Source: Bacteroidales bacterium GP3
Lineage (GTDB): Bacteria > Bacteroidota > Bacteroidia > Bacteroidales > Muribaculaceae
Reading direction: 5' to 3'
Assembly (NCBI GenBank): GCA_001701075.1
Contig: DAAK01000076.1
Location: forward strand, 163 to 12,086
Length of the DNA: 11,924 nucleotides
Below the pieces are notes generated by a model that ran no database searches, was not told the DNA's origin, and saw nothing but the letters and a program-made list of their open reading frames with translations. Of the stretch, positions 1-5,887 are shown in pieces (the first letter of the stretch is position 1; each line of letters begins with the position of its first letter). A program made the translations under genes and the position numbers.

Positions 1-14
1 TAACACGATTTACT

Positions 15-740
15 ATGAAAAAGACAATTCTGCTGCTTTTCGCTTTTGTAGCGGCTTTTACAGGAATGGCTCAAGTGCAGATCCCTTATCAAGAACTAAA
101 CTATAATGTGCATTATCATTTTGGCCTTGTTGATGTGAATATAGGCCATGGAATTGTGACACTTTCTTCCCAAGGAAACCAGTTGAATGCTACTCTTGAC
201 GGGAATACTATCCCTTGGGAAGGCCGAATCTTTTGTGTCAGCGACACCCTTAACGCAACGATGACCCCCGATACTCCCTATAGCCGCGAGACTGTCGATT
301 ATGAAAATGGATGGTATCTCAAACCGAAGGTGATGGAATACCGTAGCGAGGGGTTTGTGGCATCAAATCCTGCAAACTATAAGAATATTCAAGGTCAAGG
401 TGAACTTGATGCAGACCCTCAGACAATGGAGGCTGTGACAATCACTGCCGATATGCTCGGAATGTTCTACTATTTCCATGAGATTGATTTTGCCAGCATG
501 ACACCAGGCCAGCAGGTGACAATACCAATAAATGGAGGATATGCGCAGTCTGTGACGGTAACTTATAACGGAGAATCGACATATAATGGATATTCTACTT
601 ATTCAGCTTCTTTTGAATACACCTATCAAGGTGCCCCAAGCGGATATCCTGTACAAGCACAAATAGACCAGAATAGTAGAATACCGGTACTTATCAGTGC
701 TGATATAGCCATCGGGCATGTCGAGATGATCTATGAATAA
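15..740 (+). CDS. Secreted DUF3108-like protein of unknown function
   Basis: The 241-residue product begins with a clear Sec signal peptide (MKK, a hydrophobic core, then a likely cut after GMA near residue 19, leaving Gln-1), so it should be exported to the periplasm or beyond. There is no Cys after the signal, so it is not a lipoprotein. The mature part is rich in Tyr, Thr and short alternating beta segments (for example NYNVHYHFGLVDVNIGHG at about 29-46), with no transmembrane helix. This opening resembles Bacteroidota DUF3108 proteins as I remember them; their molecular role is unknown. The closing segment, with PVLISADIAIGHVEM, also fits a beta-barrel or calycin-like fold. The ATG at 15 is followed by a typical signal-peptide start; only 14 bases upstream are visible, so promoter and operon membership cannot be judged. 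It converges on the GH2 gene. Family assignment is from memory of motifs, not from a profile search. Confidence 0.75.
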   Translation: MKKTILLLFAFVAAFTGMAQVQIPYQELNYNVHYHFGLVDVNIGHGIVTLSSQGNQLNATLDGNTIPWEGRIFCVSDTLNATMTPDTPYSRETVDYENGWYLKPKVMEYRSEGFVASNPANYKNIQGQGELDADPQTMEAVTITADMLGMFYYFHEIDFASMTPGQQVTIPINGGYAQSVTVTYNGESTYNGYSTYSASFEYTYQGAPSGYPVQAQIDQNSRIPVLISADIAIGHVEMIYE

Positions 741-765
741 CGATTAACGATCAACGATTAACGAT
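739..765. repeat. Tandem 14-bp-period repeat after the DUF3108 gene
   Basis: The 13-mer AACGATTAACGAT occurs at 739-751 and again at 753-765, separated by a single C, giving a 14-base period. Each copy itself contains two shorter AACGAT units. The first copy overlaps the TAA stop codon of the upstream gene by two bases. It lies directly before the terminator hairpin. Function is unknown. Confidence 0.85.
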
Positions 766-770
766 AAATA

Positions 771-806
771 AAAGATGCGACTCTTATGGGCCGCATCTTA
801 TTTTAT
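771..806. terminator. Bidirectional intrinsic terminator between convergent genes
   Basis: AAGATGCG at 772-779 pairs perfectly with CGCATCTT at 792-799, leaving a 12-base loop. On the + strand the stem is followed by ATTTTAT; on the - strand it is followed by TTTATTTAT. Both sides therefore carry a U-rich tail. The hairpin sits in the 89-base gap between the + strand DUF3108 gene and the - strand GH2 gene, where one hairpin can stop transcription from both. Confidence 0.8.
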
Positions 807-814
807 GCCAAACT

Positions 815-830
815 GCTTAAACGCTTAAAC
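815..830. repeat. 8-bp tandem duplication at the GH2 stop codon
   Basis: GCTTAAAC occurs twice in a row (815-822 and 823-830). The second copy touches the TAG stop codon of the GH2 gene (- strand, bases 832-830). It may be no more than low-complexity sequence at a gene end. Confidence 0.5.
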
Positions 831-3685
831 TATTTAAGTTTTGGTTTCAGTTCGTCGGGTGTCTCGTTTGTATACATCTCAACGGGAGCTGTCTCTTTTG
901 TGAAGAAATCGGTGATGGTCTCTGGCTTCAATGTAATGGATGGATTGAAGTCAGAACTTGCCATATAGTTTAAAATTGCGTTGCGCATACGTTTAGCCAC
1001 AATGCGCTTGTCAAGATCGTTGTCAAGATCCATCGTCGTCATGAAGAGTTTCCCGTTAAGGACATTTGCTTCCACCACCATTCCGAGCTTTCTGCTTAGA
1101 TGCCATGTGTCAATTGGTTGGATTGGCGACTGATATTCTGCCGGAAGTTCAAGAAGATTCATCACTTGTGCTTTATTGAGTAGTTCCCACCAGTTGAGAT
1201 TGCTCCAATCATCAGTAGGAAACCCGTGTGCAAAGAGTGGGTGAGAAGTATCGATATAGGCTCCCGTAGTGTGAGGAGGACGCATCTTAAACCAGCTCGT
1301 GTTCCAGAAGACAGGCATATAGTTTTGCACTATATCTTTTCCGAGTGTCACTTTCCCGGCAGCTGTCAGCAGCACATTCCCTCCGTTCTCTAATATCTTA
1401 ATGGCTTTAGAATCGAGAGTATCTGTCACTAATACATTTTCGGGAACTTCAGCCAATGTTTCTTCTGGATATACCCAATATTCCCAACTGTTGTGACCCT
1501 TATCACCGACTTTGACAGAAAGGGTATATTTCATAGGTTTTGTAATTCTTTGAATAGGAAGCTCAATTTTTCCAACTTGATTATTTTTGCCTATCGGAAT
1601 TTGGGTTTTGCCAAAAATTCCAACTGCAACAGTACGTCCTTCGGCATCCGTTACATTATAGGTGACTTTTGTCTCCCCTAAATCGTCAGCCATAGCATTG
1701 TAAATCTCTATAGGAATTTTTACTGAGTCTGTATCAGCAAATACAAACTTCGGGAATTTAGCCAGTGGCACTACCGGACTGCAGAACTCGCGCCACGTCT
1801 TTCCATCGACATACCCTTTCTCTTTCCAGAAAACATTGAGTACTCCTTCAAGAGCTGTCCCCTGACCACTATAGTCATTGAGCGCAAGAAGTTGGAAGCC
1901 AGTATAATCAGGAGTCCGCAAATTACGTTCTATCTCATATTTGTAGCAAAGCGTCTGAAGCTTGCCGCTTGACATAAGGAACTTCCGATCCATTCCTTTC
2001 ATACCGTTCTTTTCCAAAAGGTCGCTGAATATCTCGAAATTCTTAGCCTTGTATGGTCCGGTGTATTGCGATGTTTCTTCGAGGTCGGGGTATGCACACC
2101 ATTGTCCCTGCTCATGGGCAAGAATAGGGGAGTTGTTTTCAGGCAAGGAGTCAGTTGGCTTGAAATTGCGTGGATGTTTAATATCTTCAAGGAAATCATC
2201 GTCGCTTGATGGCATTCGGTTTTTCCAATTTAGACCACGGCCTCCCCCTTTTACGTGGTATTCACTTCCGCTATCCCAGGCCCAGCCACCTCCTACGGAA
2301 GCTCCGCAGTAGATCTTTGTCGGGTCATAATCTTTCATTATTGATACCCATTCGTTAGTATAGGGTACCCAGTTTCCTGCTGGCTCATTTCCGGCAGCCA
2401 TCATGACAAATGATGGGTGATTTCCGTAATTGTCAATGATGGCTTTCCCCTCGTCGATGAGATACTGGTCTATTGCCATACCGCTACGCAATTTTACACC
2501 ATGGTTGGGCCAGGAAGGGCCTTCTGGCTGAAGATATATACCTGCCTTGTCGGCTGCTGCAAAAGCAGCTTCAGGAGGACAATAGCTGTGAAAACGCATC
2601 ATGTTGATGCCGTATTCCTTGCACTTAGCGAAAACCTTGGCCCAAGACTCTTCATCCGTAGGAGCGTAACCTGTCAGCGGAAAACAGCAGTTCTCCACTG
2701 TGCCACGGACATATATTGGTCTGCCGTTGACCATAATGTCACGCCCCTTGACGGAAATATCACGCATGCCAAATTGTGTTGTCGCCATGTCATCTCCAAG
2801 GTAGACGGTAACATTATAGAGGGGCGTGGAGAATTCATCCCAAGTCTTCATGCGATTCCCAAAATCTACTGTAAACGTGAGTGTGTCTCCTTTAAGTGTC
2901 CCTTTCGGAATATTGAATACGTCAACTCCATCGTCTGACACAACCCTGACATTGGCCCTGTCAATTTTCTTCGCATCTCCTCCTTTTATCACCTTGATAT
3001 AAGCTTTCTTTTGTCTGACATCAGGATAAACACGCACATTTTTGATATATGCATTCTTAGGAGTTGCCTTCAAATACATTTCTCCTGTAATCCCGTTCCA
3101 GTTTCCCTGAGTCTGATCGGTGACACTATGTGAATCTTGACCAACACAAACGTTTTCTATACCGTTGTAGACTTTCAATTCTATTTCATTATTCTTTCCA
3201 GGATAGATATATTGTGTGATGTCATATTCATGAGGCGTGGATAGCGACATCTGATGCCCTACCTCTTCTCCATTGACGAAAAGAGTTGTCTCGATATGCG
3301 GGCGCTCCAAGTGAAGTATCACTCGAAGGTCTTTCCAATCAGCGGGGATCGTCAATTCTTTCTTATAATATGCATTTCCAACATATTCCTTATCTGGAGT
3401 AAGGAAAAATGGAAACTTAATATTGTCAGATTCGCGGTAGGGTTTGTAGAGTTCGCTGTAATAATACGACATGTCATAGAGCGAGCCGGTCCATTTGGTG
3501 TCAGTGTCTACCTCATTGCCTTTGCCGTTTGTAAGCATAGAACCGGGCAATGATATTTTGTCGTCATAAACAGGCTTTTCACCATATCCGAACTGCCATG
3601 TGCCGGAAAGGTCGATTTTATTGTCAGAAGCTCCGAATGTCAGAGACGCATAAAGGAGCGCTATGGGTAAGATAATCTTTTTCAT
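830..3685 (-). CDS. Secreted glycoside hydrolase family 2 enzyme with C-terminal GATase-like domain
   Basis: The 951-residue protein starts with a Sec signal peptide (residues 1 to about 19, LTFGA), with no lipobox, so a periplasmic location is likely. Residues about 22-210 form the GH2 sugar-binding jelly roll (DLSGTWQF, then LFVNGEEVGHQ). About 211-310 form the immunoglobulin-like domain, ending FGMRDI. The TIM barrel covers about 311-640, with MRFHSYCPPE, AGNEPAGN (E434, expected acid/base) and ILAHEQGQW (E525, expected nucleophile). Further C-terminal are a beta-sandwich (about 645-740) and a domain at about 745-912 that reads like a class-I glutamine-amidotransferase-like fold (VLVTD, GGNVLLTAAG). 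GH2 enzymes are retaining beta-glycosidases (galactosidase, glucuronidase, mannosidase and others); the sequence does not settle the sugar. Its ATG overlaps the GH35 stop as TAATG, so the two are cotranscribed and probably translationally coupled. The gene ends at a shared terminator. Confidence 0.9.
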   Translation of the reverse strand: MKKIILPIALLYASLTFGASDNKIDLSGTWQFGYGEKPVYDDKISLPGSMLTNGKGNEVDTDTKWTGSLYDMSYYYSELYKPYRESDNIKFPFFLTPDKEYVGNAYYKKELTIPADWKDLRVILHLERPHIETTLFVNGEEVGHQMSLSTPHEYDITQYIYPGKNNEIELKVYNGIENVCVGQDSHSVTDQTQGNWNGITGEMYLKATPKNAYIKNVRVYPDVRQKKAYIKVIKGGDAKKIDRANVRVVSDDGVDVFNIPKGTLKGDTLTFTVDFGNRMKTWDEFSTPLYNVTVYLGDDMATTQFGMRDISVKGRDIMVNGRPIYVRGTVENCCFPLTGYAPTDEESWAKVFAKCKEYGINMMRFHSYCPPEAAFAAADKAGIYLQPEGPSWPNHGVKLRSGMAIDQYLIDEGKAIIDNYGNHPSFVMMAAGNEPAGNWVPYTNEWVSIMKDYDPTKIYCGASVGGGWAWDSGSEYHVKGGGRGLNWKNRMPSSDDDFLEDIKHPRNFKPTDSLPENNSPILAHEQGQWCAYPDLEETSQYTGPYKAKNFEIFSDLLEKNGMKGMDRKFLMSSGKLQTLCYKYEIERNLRTPDYTGFQLLALNDYSGQGTALEGVLNVFWKEKGYVDGKTWREFCSPVVPLAKFPKFVFADTDSVKIPIEIYNAMADDLGETKVTYNVTDAEGRTVAVGIFGKTQIPIGKNNQVGKIELPIQRITKPMKYTLSVKVGDKGHNSWEYWVYPEETLAEVPENVLVTDTLDSKAIKILENGGNVLLTAAGKVTLGKDIVQNYMPVFWNTSWFKMRPPHTTGAYIDTSHPLFAHGFPTDDWSNLNWWELLNKAQVMNLLELPAEYQSPIQPIDTWHLSRKLGMVVEANVLNGKLFMTTMDLDNDLDKRIVAKRMRNAILNYMASSDFNPSITLKPETITDFFTKETAPVEMYTNETPDELKPKLK

Positions 3686-5754
3686 TAAATAGTAGGTATT
3701 ATCGTTATTCCTATTACTTCCTCTCCCGGCGTCTTGTCTGCCTCTTCAGGAAAATAGACAGGCATTTCAGGTTGCAAAGGAAGAATACGGAGTTCAAGTT
3801 TTTTGGCATCTTTAGGGAGTCGCCAGAGTCCATAGAGCATTGGTCGACCATTATAGAAATTATCAGCGATGAGTTTGCCATCGCAATAGAGGCGTGCCAC
3901 GTCGCCGCGATAATCAATCTTAAGCAACATGTTTTCTCGGTTCTCAGAGTCTGGAAGATTACTGATGGAATATTGGGCTGCATTTTCAAAATCCTCGTCA
4001 GTCGGTTCTTCGGCAGCTTTGTTAACTCCTATCGTTATCTTTCGCATGGGGCATGCTTCTGCTGTTTTTCCGATCTTTGGCATTTTGCCGGGGATGGCTT
4101 GTGACTTTGCTTCCGGAAGGAAGAGACTGGAAGCTTGTTCGGATGTCAGAAGGTATATGTTGTCTGCTATCGGCTTGTCAGGACCAAGAGCCTTTATGTT
4201 TTTCATCACCTTTTTTCCAAGGGCAATCTCAGTTGGAATGCCCGGAATCTGTTCAAGGTAGATCTTTCCGTCACGATTTGCAATGAGTTGAGCGGTTGCG
4301 TATCGTATTCCATCGATATTGACTGGGAAGATGCACGTCGTTCCGGCCGGAATGGTCATTGGTTTAGAAGGGAATTTTATTCCGCAAAGGTCAAATTGGA
4401 TGCCGTTCTTAGCAGAGAGATTTTGTAGACGCTCGTAGTTATTGATGAATACAAAACCACTATTGCCATCAGATCTATAAGAGTATCTTAGCGATGAATC
4501 ATCACCCTTTGCTATGTCTTGTGGAGCCGGGAATGATGCTTCCATCGGAGCAAGAAGACTTCCATAGTCCTGCATGAAGAGATGGAGTTTGCGCAGATTA
4601 TAATAATGAGGATATGGTTGCCCAAATTCCCCGAGAGGAGCTTGGAAGTCATAGTTCTTGACGGGAAGATCGTTGTAGTTTGTAGCTTTTGTGCGCTGCG
4701 TTTCGTTAAGGTAAATGTCGCTTTCAGGGTTGGTGCCTCCGTGGTACATATAGTAGCCAAGCAGGTTGCTGCCGCTTCCGAGTTTCACGACAGCAAGTGA
4801 GTAGGCATCTTCTGGGTATATCCACGGACGGCGGTGGTAGGCTCCCATCATTCCTCCACCGAGTTCGCATGTGAAATATGGATACTGTTCGTCACCTTCA
4901 GTAAGCTGTTCCTTCTGGTCTTTCAATTGTTCGCTTGCTATTGCCGTGCTGCTTCTGAATTGCTTGAAGTTGAATGCCTTGTAGTAGTTGCCTGCAGTTG
5001 GCTGGATAGATCGTTCCCAAAATCCGTCGGCATAGTCGCCATAAAGCGGGATCATTTCGCCGTAGGGGACTGGGGTCTTGAGTTCCGGCCATCCGGTGCG
5101 GGTATAGAAAGGAAGGTCGAAGCCTATTTCATTGGCAATCTTTTTTAGTGCCATAAGATAAGATCCATGCCCTCTATATTCATTGTCGAACTGACATGCC
5201 ATGACAGGGCCTCCATCTTTCCACTGCAGACCTTGCACTTGTGTAAATATCTGACGGTAAAGCTTCTCAACAGCATCAAGAAATTCTGGAGTTTCTGATC
5301 TCGATTTTATCCCTTTGTCGAAAATCCAGTCTGGTATGCCTCCATTTCTCGCTTCTCCATGACAGAAAGGACCGACACGAAGCACAACCGGCATTCCCTC
5401 CTCCTTGCAGATTTCAAGGAATTTTCGGAGATTACGCTGTCCACTCCAATTGAACTGGTTTTCGTTTTGTTCAATGTGGTTCCAGAATACGTAGGTAGCT
5501 ATGATGGTTACTCCACCCTGCTTCATTTTCCTTACTGATGAGCGCCATTCATCTTCTGGAAGACGGCTATAGTGAATCTCTCCCATCACTGGAGTGACTC
5601 GCTCGCCATCTATGATAAGACTCTTCGCATCCCATTCCACTCTTGGAATAATTTTGCTTTCGGCAGTTGCTTTGCTGGAAGTCTCTGCAAAAGCAGAAGT
5701 AATCATCATTGATATTGTAGTCGCTGTCAATATAGATTTAAATCTAACTTTCAT
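3685..5754 (-). CDS. Secreted glycoside hydrolase family 35 beta-galactosidase-like enzyme
   Basis: The 689-residue product has a signal peptide (cut likely after AFA, residue 23) and no lipobox, so it is probably periplasmic. The GH35 barrel spans about 38-390: GEIHYSRLP (58-66), the GGVTIIATYVFWNHIE stretch (80-95), RVGPFCHGEARNGGIPDW (126-143), CQFDNEYRGHG with E192 as expected acid/base, CELGGGMMG with E297 as expected nucleophile, and YHGGTNP (337-343). The C-terminal 300 residues are beta-rich; LYCDGKLIADNFYNG and the ILPLQPEMPVYF ending suggest a carbohydrate-binding-like sandwich. GH35 enzymes retain configuration and usually release terminal beta-galactose. The glycone-site loop (CHGEARNGG) differs from the more usual ICAEW version, so a branched or acidic substrate is possible. 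It is the first gene of the GH35-GH2 operon, with a TAATTTTG box 20 bases upstream and no Shine-Dalgarno sequence. Confidence 0.9.
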   Translation of the reverse strand: MKVRFKSILTATTISMMITSAFAETSSKATAESKIIPRVEWDAKSLIIDGERVTPVMGEIHYSRLPEDEWRSSVRKMKQGGVTIIATYVFWNHIEQNENQFNWSGQRNLRKFLEICKEEGMPVVLRVGPFCHGEARNGGIPDWIFDKGIKSRSETPEFLDAVEKLYRQIFTQVQGLQWKDGGPVMACQFDNEYRGHGSYLMALKKIANEIGFDLPFYTRTGWPELKTPVPYGEMIPLYGDYADGFWERSIQPTAGNYYKAFNFKQFRSSTAIASEQLKDQKEQLTEGDEQYPYFTCELGGGMMGAYHRRPWIYPEDAYSLAVVKLGSGSNLLGYYMYHGGTNPESDIYLNETQRTKATNYNDLPVKNYDFQAPLGEFGQPYPHYYNLRKLHLFMQDYGSLLAPMEASFPAPQDIAKGDDSSLRYSYRSDGNSGFVFINNYERLQNLSAKNGIQFDLCGIKFPSKPMTIPAGTTCIFPVNIDGIRYATAQLIANRDGKIYLEQIPGIPTEIALGKKVMKNIKALGPDKPIADNIYLLTSEQASSLFLPEAKSQAIPGKMPKIGKTAEACPMRKITIGVNKAAEEPTDEDFENAAQYSISNLPDSENRENMLLKIDYRGDVARLYCDGKLIADNFYNGRPMLYGLWRLPKDAKKLELRILPLQPEMPVYFPEEADKTPGEEVIGITIIPTI

Positions 5755-5774
5755 GATATGAGAGGTTTTAATTG

Positions 5775-5782
5775 CAAAATTA
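5775..5782 (-). promoter_or_regulatory. Bacteroidota -7 box (TAATTTTG) for the GH35-GH2 operon
   Basis: Read on the minus strand the sequence is TAATTTTG, a perfect match to the Bacteroides -7 consensus TAnnTTTG. It ends 20 bases before the GH35 ATG, so the leader would be short. A TTTG -33 box at the usual 19-21-base spacing is not present, so activator dependence or a weak promoter is possible. Confidence 0.5.
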
Positions 5783-5857
5783 CAGAATATTTTTGACTTT
5801 TCTAAGACTGCTTGTGTTTTTTTCGATTAATTGTCTGTGAATATGGAATTTTTTTAT

Positions 5858-5865
5858 TAATTTTG
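5858..5865 (+). promoter_or_regulatory. Bacteroidota -7 box (TAATTTTG) for the GH105-DUF2264 gene
   Basis: TAATTTTG at this position fits TAnnTTTG exactly and ends 22 bases before the ATG at 5888. No good TTTG -33 box is seen at the right distance; the nearest partial match, TTG at 5831-5833, is too far upstream. The identical box faces the other way 75 bases to the left, so the 133-base gap looks like a divergent promoter region. Confidence 0.5.
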
Positions 5866-5887
5866 GGAGTTACTAAACACTTGCATC

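Noticed and set aside
786..968. A 60-codon open frame on the plus strand after the terminator
   Set aside because: Its start lies in the right arm region of the terminator hairpin and the rest is antisense to the GH2 C terminus; no support as a gene.
2417..2938. A 173-codon open frame on the plus strand inside the GH2 gene
   Set aside because: It is antisense to the GH2 catalytic barrel, shows no domain or signal, and has shadow-frame composition.
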